This document shows positions 8,648-17,354 of a stretch of DNA of 64,000 nucleotides, one piece after another. The notes beneath the pieces were generated by a model. It saw only the letters and a list, made by a program, of their open reading frames with translations. It had not been told where the DNA came from and ran no database searches. Position 1 is the stretch's first letter; each line of letters begins with the position of its first letter. This DNA comes from Xanthomarina sp. F1114 (GTDB lineage: Bacteria; Bacteroidota; Bacteroidia; Flavobacteriales; Flavobacteriaceae). The stretch covers positions 248,001 to 312,000 of the forward strand of contig NZ_JAPMLL010000001.1 of the NCBI RefSeq assembly GCF_026410255.1. The letters run 5' to 3'. Made by a program: the position numbers and the translations under genes.

Positions 8648-10003
8648 TTAATCTTCTTTTGGTTTTTCCATTACAAAATCTTCCATAAATTTTGTGGTAT
8701 AGTTTCCAGCCAAATAGTCTGGATGGTCCATTAACTGTCTGTGGAAAGGAATAGTTGTTTTAATTCCTTCTATCACGAATTCATCTAAAGCACGTTTCAT
8801 TTTATTGATAGCTTCTTCACGAGTTTGAGCCGTTGTAATAAGTTTCGCAATCATAGAATCGTAATGTGGAGGAATAACATATCCAGCGTACACATGTGTA
8901 TCTAAACGCACTCCATGTCCACCTGGAGCATGTAAAGTTGTAATTCTTCCTGGCGATGGACGGAAATCGTTAAAAGGATCTTCGGCATTTATTCTACATT
9001 CAATAGAATGTAAATTAGGCGTATAGTTTTTACCTGAAATTGGTACACCAGCAGCCACAAGAATTTGCTCACGAATTAAATCGAAATCGATTACTTGTTC
9101 TGTAATTGGGTGTTCTACCTGAATACGGGTATTCATTTCCATGAAGTAAAAGTTTCTGTGTTTATCTACAAGAAACTCTACGGTTCCGGCCCCTTCATAT
9201 TTAATATATTCGGCAGCTTTTACTGCAGCATCTCCCATTTTTTTACGCAGAGCGTTAGTCATAAATGGCGAAGGTACTTCTTCTGTAAGTTTTTGATGTC
9301 TTCTTTGGATTGAGCAATCTCTTTCTGAAAGATGACAAGCTTTACCTTTAGAATCTCCAACAATTTGAATTTCAATATGTCTTGGTTCTTCAATAAGTTT
9401 TTCCATGTACATATCGTCGTTTCCGAAAGCTGCTTTAGACTCCTGTCTTGCAGATTCCCAAGCTTCTTTTAAGTTTTCTGGCTTCCAAACAGCTCTCATA
9501 CCTTTTCCACCACCACCCGCAGTTGCTTTAAGCATGACTGGATAACCGGTTTCTTTAGCTATTTTTTCGCATTCCTCAAAACTTTCAATAATACCTTCAC
9601 TTCCTGGAACACAAGGAACTCCTGCTGCTTTCATTGTAGCTTTTGCAGAAGCTTTATCTCCCATTTTATTAATCATTTCTGCTGAAGCTCCAATAAATTT
9701 AATTTTATGTTCTTCACAGATTTTAGAAAATTTAGCGTTTTCAGATAAGAAACCGTATCCTGGGTGTATTGCGTCTGCATTTGTAATTTCGGCAGCTGCA
9801 ATAATATTGGACATTTTTAAATATGATAAATTACTTGGTGGAGGTCCAATGCAAACAGCTTCGTCAGCAAACTTAACGTGTAAGCTTTCAGCATCGGCAG
9901 TAGAATAAACAGCTACTGTTTTTATTCCCATTTCTTTACAGGTTCTAATAACACGTAAGGCTATTTCCCCTCTATTGGCAATTAGTATTTTTTTAAACAT
10001 CAT
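8648..10003 (-). CDS. accC: Acetyl-CoA carboxylase, biotin carboxylase subunit
   Basis: A 451-aa ATP-grasp enzyme that carboxylates the biotin on AccB using bicarbonate and ATP, the first step of fatty acid synthesis. The N-terminal motif [15 protein letters not shown], the glycine-rich ATP loop [11 protein letters not shown] (about 161-170), [14 protein letters not shown] and the C-terminal [11 protein letters not shown] are all intact. Length is normal. Two adjacent Met codons are possible starts. It lies 118 nt downstream of accB in the same direction and is followed by a strong terminator. Confidence 0.97.
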   Translation of the reverse strand: MMFKKILIANRGEIALRVIRTCKEMGIKTVAVYSTADAESLHVKFADEAVCIGPPPSNLSYLKMSNIIAAAEITNADAIHPGYGFLSENAKFSKICEEHKIKFIGASAEMINKMGDKASAKATMKAAGVPCVPGSEGIIESFEECEKIAKETGYPVMLKATAGGGGKGMRAVWKPENLKEAWESARQESKAAFGNDDMYMEKLIEEPRHIEIQIVGDSKGKACHLSERDCSIQRRHQKLTEEVPSPFMTNALRKKMGDAAVKAAEYIKYEGAGTVEFLVDKHRNFYFMEMNTRIQVEHPITEQVIDFDLIREQILVAAGVPISGKNYTPNLHSIECRINAEDPFNDFRPSPGRITTLHAPGGHGVRLDTHVYAGYVIPPHYDSMIAKLITTAQTREEAINKMKRALDEFVIEGIKTTIPFHRQLMDHPDYLAGNYTTKFMEDFVMEKPKED

Positions 10004-10121
10004 TTTTGGTTTTAAAATTTGACCCTGAGATTATTAGGAGAGATTTTAAACACCTATAAAGGGTTTTTATTCCTCCAATTTTTAAGAAACGAAAGCTTCT
10101 CAAACATTTGGGACAAAATTG

Positions 10122-10622
10122 TTATGATGGATCAACTAAAAATAATGGCTGATCAAACTCTACAGGTGATGCATCGTCTACAAGCACTTTTACTATTTTT
10201 CCAGAAACTTCAGATTCTATTTCGTTAAAAAGTTTCATAGCTTCAATAACACATAGAACATCTCCTTCTTTAATAGTTTGTCCTACCTCTACAAAAACTG
10301 GTTTGTCTGGAGAAGGCTTTCTGTATAAAGTTCCTATAATAGGAGATTTTATAGTAATGTATTTTGAATCTTCTGCTGCTGGTGCTGCAGTTGCTGGCGC
10401 TGCAGTTGCGGCTGCTGGTGCTTCCGGTTGAGCAGCTGGCGCTACTGGTTGTTGCACTACAGGTTGTGCCCCAACAGGAATCTGTTGTACGTAAGTTGTT
10501 GTTTCTTTATCATCACTTCCTGTTTTGATGGTAATTTTTACATCGTCTGTTTCTAGTTTAACTTCACTTGCTCCTGATTTGGCAACAAATTTAATTAAGT
10601 TTTGAATGTCCTTTAAATCCAT
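10122..10622 (-). CDS. accB: Acetyl-CoA carboxylase, biotin carboxyl carrier protein
   Basis: A 166-aa carrier protein. An N-terminal domain (1-45) is followed by a Pro/Ala/Gln-rich flexible linker (about 50-85) and the biotinyl domain, with biotin-acceptor Lys130 in VIEAMKLFNEIE. It shuttles carboxybiotin between AccC and the carboxyltransferase. It lies between fabH (33-nt gap) and accC, the usual Bacteroidetes order. Confidence 0.97.
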   Translation of the reverse strand: MDLKDIQNLIKFVAKSGASEVKLETDDVKITIKTGSDDKETTTYVQQIPVGAQPVVQQPVAPAAQPEAPAAATAAPATAAPAAEDSKYITIKSPIIGTLYRKPSPDKPVFVEVGQTIKEGDVLCVIEAMKLFNEIESEVSGKIVKVLVDDASPVEFDQPLFLVDPS

Positions 10623-10655
10623 AATTTTAGATATTAAAAATTTATTAGTAGTTAG

Positions 10656-11651
10656 TTAGGAGTTATAGGCCCATTTTAAATAAATGGAGCCCCAAGTAAA
10701 CCCACCTCCAAAGGCAGCAAAAACTAAATTATCGCCTTTTTTGAGTTGAGATTCGTAATCATTTAATAATAAAGGAAGTGTTGCAGATGTGGTATTCCCA
10801 TAATTTTGGATATTCATCATCACTTTGTCTTCCTCTAATTCTATTCTATTGGCAGTAGCATCAATAATACGCTTGTTTGCTTGATGCGCAACTAACCAAG
10901 AAACGTCTTTAACTGTTAAATTGTTTCTATCCATTATTTTAACAGCCACATCTGCCATGTTAAAAACGGCATTTTTAAAAACAGTTTTTCCATCCTGAAA
11001 AACCTGGTGTTTATGTTCTTTAATTGCTTCTGGAGTTGAAGGGTAAGACGAGCCACCGTAAGTGGCTTGCAAAAACTCTCTACCAACACCATCGCTTCTT
11101 AAGTATTCATCTTGTAAACCTAAGTTTTCTTTGTTAGGTTCAAAAAGTACAGCTCCGGCACCATCACCAAAAATAATACAAGTTGCTCTATCTTCGTAAT
11201 TAATCATTGAAGAGTTTTTATCTGCTCCAATTAAGAGTACTTTTTTATATTTTCCCGACTCTATGTATCTAGCAGCTACAGACATGCCGTATAAAAAGCT
11301 AGAGCATGCAGCCTCTAAATCGAAAGAAAATGCATTTACAGCACCTATTTGCGTAGCAGTGTAGGCAGATGTTGAAGCAGCCTTCATATCTGGTGTTGCC
11401 GTAGCAACAATAACCAACTCAATTTCTTTAGGATCGATTTTAGTTTTATCAATTAGATTTTGGGCAGCTTTAATAGCTAAATACGAAGTGCCTTTTCCAT
11501 CTTCCTTCAGAATTCTACGTTCTTTGATACCTGTTCGGCTGGTAATCCATTCATCATTTGTATCAACCATGTCTTCTAACATCTTATTGGTTAACACATA
11601 ATCTGGAACATAACCACCTACAGCTGTAATTGCTGCTGAGATTTTACTCAT
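10656..11651 (-). CDS. fabH: 3-oxoacyl-ACP synthase III
   Basis: A 331-aa condensing enzyme that starts fatty acid synthesis by joining acyl-CoA to malonyl-ACP. The catalytic triad is visible: Cys116 in EAACSSFLYG, His in WLVAHQANKRI and Asn in NYGNTTSATLP. Length is standard. A possible internal promoter (11674-11681) and a partial terminator (11785-11812) between rpmF and this gene suggest it can be expressed independently of the ribosomal gene upstream. Confidence 0.97.
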   Translation of the reverse strand: MSKISAAITAVGGYVPDYVLTNKMLEDMVDTNDEWITSRTGIKERRILKEDGKGTSYLAIKAAQNLIDKTKIDPKEIELVIVATATPDMKAASTSAYTATQIGAVNAFSFDLEAACSSFLYGMSVAARYIESGKYKKVLLIGADKNSSMINYEDRATCIIFGDGAGAVLFEPNKENLGLQDEYLRSDGVGREFLQATYGGSSYPSTPEAIKEHKHQVFQDGKTVFKNAVFNMADVAVKIMDRNNLTVKDVSWLVAHQANKRIIDATANRIELEEDKVMMNIQNYGNTTSATLPLLLNDYESQLKKGDNLVFAAFGGGFTWGSIYLKWAYNS

Positions 11652-11673
11652 AGTTTATAAAGTTAATTTGGCT

Positions 11674-11681
11674 CAAAATTA
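11674..11681 (-). promoter_or_regulatory. -7 box TAATTTTG for fabH-accB-accC
   Basis: Perfect TAnnTTTG on the minus strand, giving a leader of about 19 nt to the fabH ATG. It lies downstream of the rpmF hairpin, so it would give the fatty-acid genes their own transcript. Confidence 0.55.
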
Positions 11682-11784
11682 TTACAAAATGAATCAAATT
11701 TTCGTGAAAAGTATAAAAAACTATTCATTTTGAGTTAATTTAATGCAAATTAAGTCGTTTTTGACTTCTATAAAAATTTAAAAC

Positions 11785-11812
11785 AAAAAAAACGCCCACA
11801 AGTGAGCGTTTT
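11785..11812 (-). terminator. Terminator or attenuator after rpmF
   Basis: Stem of 7 bp plus 3 bp with one internal mismatch (11789-11799 with 11802-11812) and, on the minus strand, a following T-tract (forward A run 11785-11792). It separates rpmF from fabH. Confidence 0.75.
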
Positions 11813-11832
11813 ATTATATGCATGCATAGTAT

Positions 11833-12036
11833 TTATGCTAAATTTTCTTCAGCTTCAGAGTTATCTATAAGAACTTGTCCTCTATAATATAACTTACCTT
11901 CAAACCAGTGAGCTCTGTGGTACAAGTGTGCTTCTCCTGTTGTAGGACACGTAGCAATTTGAGGTGCTGTTGCTTTGTAATGTGTTCTTCTTTTATCTCT
12001 TCTTGTTTTCGAGATTTTTCTTTTAGGATGTGCCAT
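11833..12036 (-). CDS. rpmF: 50S ribosomal protein L32
   Basis: A 67-aa basic protein with the L32 start [16 protein letters not shown] and the C-terminal [13 protein letters not shown] region. Only one Cys is present, so this is the zinc-free version of L32, which I recall as normal for Bacteroidetes. It starts 9 nt after the yceD-like gene, the classic yceD-rpmF pair preceding fatty-acid genes, linking ribosome and membrane synthesis. Confidence 0.97.
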   Translation of the reverse strand: MAHPKRKISKTRRDKRRTHYKATAPQIATCPTTGEAHLYHRAHWFEGKLYYRGQVLIDNSEAEENLA

Positions 12037-12045
12037 TTTCTATAT

Positions 12046-12591
12046 TTATTTATCCGTTAATAGTTTCTTTAATGTATTCCAACGAGGATCTATTTCCTCT
12101 TCAGTTTCTTTTTTATCTTTAAGCCCAGGGCTTAATTCTTCTAATTTTTTGAGTATTTCTGAATCTAGTGTTCCATCTTCAACGCCAGGATGAATCCTTT
12201 TGTTTGGTACAGAAAGTACTATAAACTCGTAAATATATTGTTGAATATTGATTTCATATTCACCATGAGGTAAAACTAATATATCAACTTCTTCGTCGTT
12301 ATATTCGTCTCCAAATTTTACAACCACATTAAAATGATTGTTAATTTCCTGATCGAAAGCTTCATTTGTTAAATCGCAATTAATATTAACCGTTCCCGAA
12401 ATCTTGAAATCTAATTCGAATAATGTTGTTTTCTTATCTAGTTCAACCTCAACATTTACTGCTGAATCGTTAAACTCCTCGTACTCAAAATGCTCAAAGA
12501 ACGCTTTATTAATTTGATATTCAAAATGATGCTTTCCTAGTTTTAATCCTACAAATGGAATTGTAAACTCTTTCAATCGCTTCATTTTCAC
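12046..12591 (-). CDS. YceD family protein (DUF177)
   Basis: A 181-aa acidic protein of the YceD/DUF177 family, implicated in accumulation of 23S rRNA in other bacteria and in plastids. Its position directly before rpmF is the strongest support. Weak sequence signals are the INCDLTNEAFD segment (a degenerate version of the family Cys motif, with one Cys) and the EYINQ-like acidic C-terminus around PNKRIHPG. The start could be Met1 or Met3. A -7 box lies at 12608-12615. Confidence 0.8.
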   Translation of the reverse strand: MKMKRLKEFTIPFVGLKLGKHHFEYQINKAFFEHFEYEEFNDSAVNVEVELDKKTTLFELDFKISGTVNINCDLTNEAFDQEINNHFNVVVKFGDEYNDEEVDILVLPHGEYEINIQQYIYEFIVLSVPNKRIHPGVEDGTLDSEILKKLEELSPGLKDKKETEEEIDPRWNTLKKLLTDK

Positions 12592-12607
12592 ATCTAATTT
12601 GAGGGCG

Positions 12608-12615
12608 CAAATATA
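12608..12615 (-). promoter_or_regulatory. -7 box TATATTTG for yceD-like - rpmF
   Basis: Perfect TAnnTTTG on the minus strand, leader about 13 nt to the start at 12591. Confidence 0.6.
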
Positions 12616-12659
12616 GCAAATAATTATTTACTCAAAGCAACTTATAAACATTTTTTTGT

Positions 12660-13706
12660 TTATATCTTTTTTTGCCTCGTTTTTAGTACGTTTTCTGTAA
12701 GCTGCTCATACTCTTTTCTATTCTTATAGATTTGAATAGCTGTAAAAACTGCCTCTTTAAATGAGCTCTCGTCGGCCTCACCTTTCCCTGCAATTTCGTA
12801 GGCTGTACCATGATCTGGAGAGGTTCTAATTTTACTTAAACCAGCCGTATAATTAACTCCCTTTCCAAAAGAAAGGGTTTTAAATGGGATTAAACCCTGA
12901 TCGTGATAGGCTGCTATAATAGCATCGAAGTTTTTATAGTTTTTAGACCCAAAAAAGCTATCAGCTGCATAGGGACCAAATACCAATCGACCTTTTTTTC
13001 TTATTTCATCTAGAGTTGGTCTTAAAGTTTCGTCGTCTTCTTTTCCAATAACACCATTATCTCCTGTATGCGGATTAATACCTAAAACAGCAACCTTAGG
13101 TTTACTTATTTTAAAATCCTTTTCAAGAGATTGGTATATAATTTCTAATTTATCTTTAATTAGTTTTTTGGTAATATGTTTGGAAATATCTTTTACAGGT
13201 ACATGATCTGTAAGTAAACCTACTCTTAAGTCGTTAGAAACCATAAACATTAAACTAGTCCCTTCTAACTCTTGAGCCAAATAATCTGTATGTCCTGGAA
13301 AATTAAACTCTTCAGATTGGATATTATGTTTGTTTATTGGTGCTGTAACTAAAATATTAATATCATTTTCTTTTAAAGCTTTAGTAGCGGCTTGTAAAGA
13401 TTTTATAGCGTAGTTACCAATTTTAGGGTCTTCTTGACCAAATTCTATATTAATTTTATCATTCCAAACATTGTAAACATTAATTTTACCTGGAATAATT
13501 TGATCAAAATTATTAATTCCATTAAAATTTAATTTAAAATCGAAATGCTTGTTTAAAAAGCTAATCGTTTTAACCGATGCAAAAATTACTGGGGTAAAAA
13601 ACTCCAACATTCTTGGGTCTTCTAAAGTTTTTAAAACAATTTCACCGCCAATTCCATTCAAGTCTCCTATAGATATACCTACAATTATATTTTCTTCGTC
13701 CTTCAT
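12660..13706 (-). CDS. pdxA: 4-hydroxythreonine-4-phosphate dehydrogenase
   Basis: A 348-aa NAD- and metal-dependent dehydrogenase of de novo pyridoxal 5'-phosphate synthesis. Family motifs: GISIGDLNGIGGEI at the N-terminus, PGHTDYLAQ, GINPHTGDNGVIG and AAYHDQGLIPFKT with SPDHGTAYEIAG near the end, supplying the metal-binding His residues. Length is slightly above the E. coli enzyme. It is divergent from riboflavin synthase, and the yceD-like gene follows with its own promoter. Confidence 0.96.
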   Translation of the reverse strand: MKDEENIIVGISIGDLNGIGGEIVLKTLEDPRMLEFFTPVIFASVKTISFLNKHFDFKLNFNGINNFDQIIPGKINVYNVWNDKINIEFGQEDPKIGNYAIKSLQAATKALKENDINILVTAPINKHNIQSEEFNFPGHTDYLAQELEGTSLMFMVSNDLRVGLLTDHVPVKDISKHITKKLIKDKLEIIYQSLEKDFKISKPKVAVLGINPHTGDNGVIGKEDDETLRPTLDEIRKKGRLVFGPYAADSFFGSKNYKNFDAIIAAYHDQGLIPFKTLSFGKGVNYTAGLSKIRTSPDHGTAYEIAGKGEADESSFKEAVFTAIQIYKNRKEYEQLTENVLKTRQKKI

Positions 13707-13742
13707 TAAATAAGATAACTTTTGTTTGTAATTTTACACTTG

Positions 13743-13750
13743 CAAATTTA
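13743..13750 (-). promoter_or_regulatory. -7 box TAAATTTG for pdxA
   Basis: Perfect TAnnTTTG on the minus strand in the 62-nt divergent region, leader about 33 nt. On the plus strand only a 7/8 match (TAATTTTA) was seen for riboflavin synthase. Confidence 0.5.
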
Positions 13751-13768
13751 ACCAAAAAAACGACAAAT

Positions 13769-14356
13769 ATGTTTACAGGTATCATTGAAAGTTTAGGAAT
13801 AGTTAAAGATTTAAAAAATGAATTAAATAATCTACATATTACTGTGGCTTGCGATTTTACAGATGAATTAAAAATAGACCAAAGCGTATCTCATAATGGG
13901 GTTTGTTTAACTGTAGTAAACATTACAAACAATGAATATACGGTAACCGCAATTGAAGAAACTTTAAAGAAAACAAATTTAAGCGAGCTTAAAGTAAACG
14001 ATATTATTAACTTAGAGCGTGGAATGAAGCTTGGCGACAGACTAGATGGGCATATAGTTCAAGGACATGTGGATCAAACAGCTATTTGCACAAACATTGA
14101 AAACGAAGAAGGAAGTTGGAAATTTACTTTTAAATACGATTCCAAATTAAACAATATAACAATTGAGAAGGGTTCAATTACTGTTAATGGTGTGAGTTTA
14201 ACTGTAGTAGACTCTAAAAAAGATACTTTTAGTGTGGCCATTATTCCTTACACCTACGAACACACAAACTTTAAAAACTTTAAAATAGGAACTGAAGTGA
14301 ATTTAGAATTTGATGTAATAGGGAAATACGTTAGCAGACTAATGAACGCTAATTAA
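13769..14356 (+). CDS. ribE: Riboflavin synthase (alpha subunit)
   Basis: A 195-aa enzyme that dismutates two 6,7-dimethyl-8-ribityllumazine molecules to riboflavin. It starts with the invariant MFTGIIESLG and contains two lumazine-binding repeats (about 1-95 and 96-190), seen in SHNGVCLTVV and the matching GSITVNGVSLTVV. The linker LGDRLDGHIVQGHVD is typical. Single gene; its last 4 nt overlap the end of the convergent PID-CTERM mini-gene. Family naming varies (ribC/ribE). Confidence 0.96.
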   Translation: MFTGIIESLGIVKDLKNELNNLHITVACDFTDELKIDQSVSHNGVCLTVVNITNNEYTVTAIEETLKKTNLSELKVNDIINLERGMKLGDRLDGHIVQGHVDQTAICTNIENEEGSWKFTFKYDSKLNNITIEKGSITVNGVSLTVVDSKKDTFSVAIIPYTYEHTNFKNFKIGTEVNLEFDVIGKYVSRLMNAN

Positions 14357-14541
14357 CGTTTTAATAACTTTTTTACTCCTATAATAATACCAACAAATAA
14401 CCCAGCTAGAACTCCTCCATCTATTGGAAGTCCTGGCGGTGGTGGTGGCGCTGGTGGTGGTGGCACAGTTTGAGCAACACAAACAAAACTTATTAACACA
14501 AATAAGATTGAGGCAACCGTTTTTTTGTTTTGAATCTTCAT
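14353..14541 (-). CDS. PID-CTERM mini-protein (secreted, sorting-domain type)
   Basis: A 62-aa protein when started at the Met at 14541; the frame stays open further upstream but the added residues do not look like a signal peptide. It has a signal peptide (about 1-24, ending CVAQ), a proline block (PPPPAPPPPPG) and then LPIDGG, a hydrophobic segment and the basic tail VKKLLKR. The PID motif, one membrane segment and a basic end form the PID-CTERM putative protein-sorting domain found in Flavobacteria. Almost nothing lies between signal and sorting domain, so its role is unknown. The sorting enzyme has not been identified here. Confidence 0.8.
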   Translation of the reverse strand: MKIQNKKTVASILFVLISFVCVAQTVPPPPAPPPPPGLPIDGGVLAGLFVGIIIGVKKLLKR

Positions 14542-14861
14542 TAGTCTGTAAATGTATAAAAAAAAGTGATTCATCAAAATAAAAAAGCTTACACAACTAT
14601 AAAACACAATAAATATCGATAAATTGTGCTATATAAAAGGTTTTGCTGAGCTAAATTGTTAATAAATGAATGTCTTTTTTAAAATATGTTGTTTTAAATT
14701 CTATAAAAATAGAATAAAACTAAAGTTCTAAATTTCAAAGTTCGATTTAAATATAGTAGAATTTTCTGTAATTCCAACTTAATCCTATTTATAATTTATT
14801 TAAATAAACTAGTTCTTACTGCAATAAATAATTTAAACTCTCCTGTTTCTACAACTAATAA
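14542..14861. other. Non-coding stretch, no feature recognised
   Basis: About 320 very AT-rich bases between the PID-CTERM gene and the GT9 gene stop. No good open frame, no perfect TAnnTTTG for the PID-CTERM gene and no strong hairpin was found. Confidence 0.6.
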
Positions 14862-15884
14862 TCAGTTATTTAGAACAGCTTCTATTTTTTTAGTGATAAA
14901 GTTTGGTGAAATACTTTTTGATGCTTCCTGATAGCCATTCGGGAATTTATTTCCATAAATAGAAGTGGGAATTAATGGAAATTTACTTCTATCTGATACT
15001 AAAGCAAAATCTTCTGGTTGATTAAAAGGTGCAAATCCAGCAAAAGGATGCGTTACCCCCCAGATTGTAACTACCTTTCCCCCTAACATCGCTGCCATAT
15101 GTGCATTTCCCGAATCCATAGAAAGCATAATGTCTAGATTTGAAATAACATCTAATTCTTCATTTAAAGTTAGTTTTCCGGCTAGGTTAACAACATTATC
15201 ATATTTATTTTGAAAACCATCTAGTATTTCAACCTCCTTTTTCCCTCCTCCAAATAGTAAGATTTTATGAGTTTCCGACAATGATTTAATTACTTCTTCC
15301 ATTAAATTTAAGGGATACATTTTACTATTATGAGCAGCAAAAGGGGCAATTCCAATCCATTTTTTTGAGTCAAGTCCTAGAAGAGAAACCGTTTTTGAGT
15401 TTAGCTCGACAGGTTTTGGAAAGTTAGGGTCTGATAAATCTAGTGGAAAACCAAGTTTTCTAAAAACATCGGCATAACGTTCGTGGGTGGTTTTAAGCTG
15501 TTGGAAGTTTTTGCCTGAAACCAGTGCTTTTTTCTCTGCTCTACCCTTATCTACCTGAACAAAACGCTTTCCGAATAAAAAAACTTTTAACACTTTTGTT
15601 CTTAGCACATTATGCAGGTCGGAAACAGCATCAATATGTAATCCTTTTAATTCTTTAGATAATTTATAAAGTCCAAAAACCCCTTTATGTCTTCCCTTTA
15701 AATCGGCCGGAAATACGGTAACATTTTCTAAGTCTCTGAAAAATGGCGTAAAAAATTCTCTAGTTAAAACTGTTAGTTTTACTTTGGGATACTGTTTGGT
15801 AAATGCTTTTAAAACAGGAACCACCATTGCCACGTCTCCCATGGCTGAGAGACGAATAACTAGAATGTGTTTTGGTTTTGGCAT
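14862..15884 (-). CDS. Glycosyltransferase family 9 (heptosyltransferase-like)
   Basis: A 340-aa GT-B enzyme. The N-terminal HILVIRLSAMGDVAMVVPVL and the C-terminal SMDSGNAHMAAMLGGKVVTIWG are characteristic of GT9 enzymes, which add ADP-heptose or related sugars to the lipopolysaccharide core on the cytoplasmic face of the inner membrane. It follows the DUF4254 gene by 38 nt, a pairing recurrent in Bacteroidetes, with a small hairpin between. The acceptor and the exact donor sugar cannot be read. Confidence 0.9.
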   Translation of the reverse strand: MPKPKHILVIRLSAMGDVAMVVPVLKAFTKQYPKVKLTVLTREFFTPFFRDLENVTVFPADLKGRHKGVFGLYKLSKELKGLHIDAVSDLHNVLRTKVLKVFLFGKRFVQVDKGRAEKKALVSGKNFQQLKTTHERYADVFRKLGFPLDLSDPNFPKPVELNSKTVSLLGLDSKKWIGIAPFAAHNSKMYPLNLMEEVIKSLSETHKILLFGGGKKEVEILDGFQNKYDNVVNLAGKLTLNEELDVISNLDIMLSMDSGNAHMAAMLGGKVVTIWGVTHPFAGFAPFNQPEDFALVSDRSKFPLIPTSIYGNKFPNGYQEASKSISPNFITKKIEAVLNN

Positions 15885-15901
15885 CTCAACTACTGGATGA
15901 G

Positions 15902-15921
15902 ATTCCTGACTATTCAGGAAT
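15902..15921. other. Hairpin between the DUF4254 and GT9 genes
   Basis: A perfect 8-bp stem (15902-15909 with 15914-15921) with a 4-nt loop, 2 nt from the DUF4254 stop. On the transcribed minus strand no T-tract follows it, so it is more likely an RNA-processing or stability element than a terminator. Confidence 0.5.
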
Positions 15922-15922
15922 T

Positions 15923-16531
15923 TTATTTTTGCGAACGAAGTACAGGATTCAACTCATCGTCGTTGTACATTTTCATTTGCTTATACACTTTCATATACTT
16001 ATCACCATTTTCAATATCCGCCAATAATGTATCAATAGCAGTAGATAAATCTACACGTTGCTCTAATAAAACATCTAATTTCTTTTTACAGGCAGCCAAA
16101 TGCGAATCTGAAGCATCTGTTCGTGTTGCTTCTTCGTTCATATGATACACCTTTAATGCTAAAATAGACAATCTATCAACTCCCCAAGCAGGACTCTCGG
16201 TATTGATAGTAGCATTAGCTTTAGGTGTTACGTTCTTATATTTTTCAAGAAAATAACTATCAATATATTCCACCATATCAGTTCTATCCTGGTTAGAAGC
16301 ATCAATTTGACGCTTTAGTTTTAAAGCAGCTACAGGGTCTATTTGTGGGTCTCGAATAATATCTTCGTAATGCCACTGAACCGTATCAATCCAACTTTTT
16401 CTGTAGAGTAAATGCTCTAGTAATTCAGTTTCTTTGTTATAAGGGTTTTCAAAAGGTTGATCTACCGTATTTATAACGTGATATTTTTCAATTACATCTT
16501 GGAATATTCTATTAGCTTTGTCTGTAAACAT
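15923..16531 (-). CDS. DUF4254 domain-containing protein
   Basis: A 202-aa, mostly helical, soluble protein with no signal peptide or membrane segment, recognised as DUF4254 (N-terminal ENPYNKETELLEHLLYRKSWIDTVQWHYED, of which the WHYED region is distinctive). Function is unknown. Its stable neighbour is the GT9 glycosyltransferase, so a supporting role in lipopolysaccharide synthesis is inferred. Promoter box at 16551-16558. Confidence 0.85.
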   Translation of the reverse strand: MFTDKANRIFQDVIEKYHVINTVDQPFENPYNKETELLEHLLYRKSWIDTVQWHYEDIIRDPQIDPVAALKLKRQIDASNQDRTDMVEYIDSYFLEKYKNVTPKANATINTESPAWGVDRLSILALKVYHMNEEATRTDASDSHLAACKKKLDVLLEQRVDLSTAIDTLLADIENGDKYMKVYKQMKMYNDDELNPVLRSQK

Positions 16532-16550
16532 GATATTTGTTTTTAAAACA

Positions 16551-16558
16551 CAAACCTA
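16551..16558 (-). promoter_or_regulatory. -7 box TAGGTTTG for DUF4254-GT9
   Basis: Perfect TAnnTTTG on the minus strand, leader about 16 nt. It is also one arm of an imperfect inverted repeat with 16599-16607. A second minus-strand match (TACGTTTG) lies at 16638-16645. Confidence 0.5.
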
Positions 16559-16663
16559 CATATTTTTTAGCTAAAATGATTTTAATGTATAAGGAAAGTG
16601 TAGGTTTACATTCATAATTTTTATAAAATAAAAATTACAAACGTAAATATAAGTCTAATTAAT

Positions 16664-16671
16664 TAACTTTA
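16664..16671 (+). promoter_or_regulatory. Near-consensus -7 box TAACTTTA for upp
   Basis: Matches TAnnTTTG in all positions except the last (A for G); leader about 20 nt to the upp ATG at 16695. Confidence 0.4.
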
Positions 16672-16694
16672 CCCGCTCATTAAAGAGGTTCATT

Positions 16695-17354
16695 ATGCAT
16701 ATTCATAACTTTTCTAATCAACAAACTATACTAAACACGTTTATCTCAGAAATGAGAGATGTTAATATTCAAAAAGACAGCATGCGCTTTCGAAGAAACA
16801 TTGAGCGAATTGGTGAAGTTTTAGGTTATGAATTAAGTAAAACCTTAAGTTATAAACCAGCAACAATTACAACTCCTTTAGGTGTTTGCCAGATTGAAAA
16901 AATAGAAAACGATGTCGTACTTTGCTCGATTTTAAGAGCAGGAGTTCCGCTACACGATGGTCTACTAAATTATTTTGATAAGGCAGAAAACGCCTTTATT
17001 TCTGCTTATCGACATCATAAAGAAAAACCAGAGAATTTTGAAATAATTGTAGAGTATTTAGCTTGTCCTGATTTAGAAAACAAGACTTTAATTCTAGCAG
17101 ATCCCATGTTAGCAACAGGACAATCTATGGTTGCCACATTTGAAGCATTAAAACCTTTTGGAAAGCCTAAAAACATTCACTTAGTATGTGTTATTGCTGC
17201 TCAAGAAGGTATTGATTTTGTAGAAAATTATTTCGAAGAAGATACGCATTTATGGGTTGCAACTGTAGATGAAAAACTCAACGAAAAAGGCTATATAGTT
17301 CCTGGTTTAGGTGATGCTGGCGATTTAGCTTTTGGTGAAAAGCTGCAAAACTAA
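16695..17354 (+). CDS. upp: Uracil phosphoribosyltransferase
   Basis: A 219-aa pyrimidine-salvage enzyme making UMP from uracil and PRPP. The PRPP-binding loop ILADPMLATGQSMVATF is intact, as is the early SILRAGVPLHDGL segment and the C-terminal uracil-binding GLGDAGDLAFG. Length is standard. Its last 30 nt overlap the convergent DUF6427 gene, with no terminator between. Confidence 0.96.
   Translation: MHIHNFSNQQTILNTFISEMRDVNIQKDSMRFRRNIERIGEVLGYELSKTLSYKPATITTPLGVCQIEKIENDVVLCSILRAGVPLHDGLLNYFDKAENAFISAYRHHKEKPENFEIIVEYLACPDLENKTLILADPMLATGQSMVATFEALKPFGKPKNIHLVCVIAAQEGIDFVENYFEEDTHLWVATVDEKLNEKGYIVPGLGDAGDLAFGEKLQN

Noticed and set aside
14339-14596. Second frame over the PID-CTERM gene with Ser/Thr/Cys-rich product
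   Set aside because: Shifted reading of the proline-coding repeat; no signal peptide or family, whereas the other frame gives signal, PID motif, helix and basic tail.
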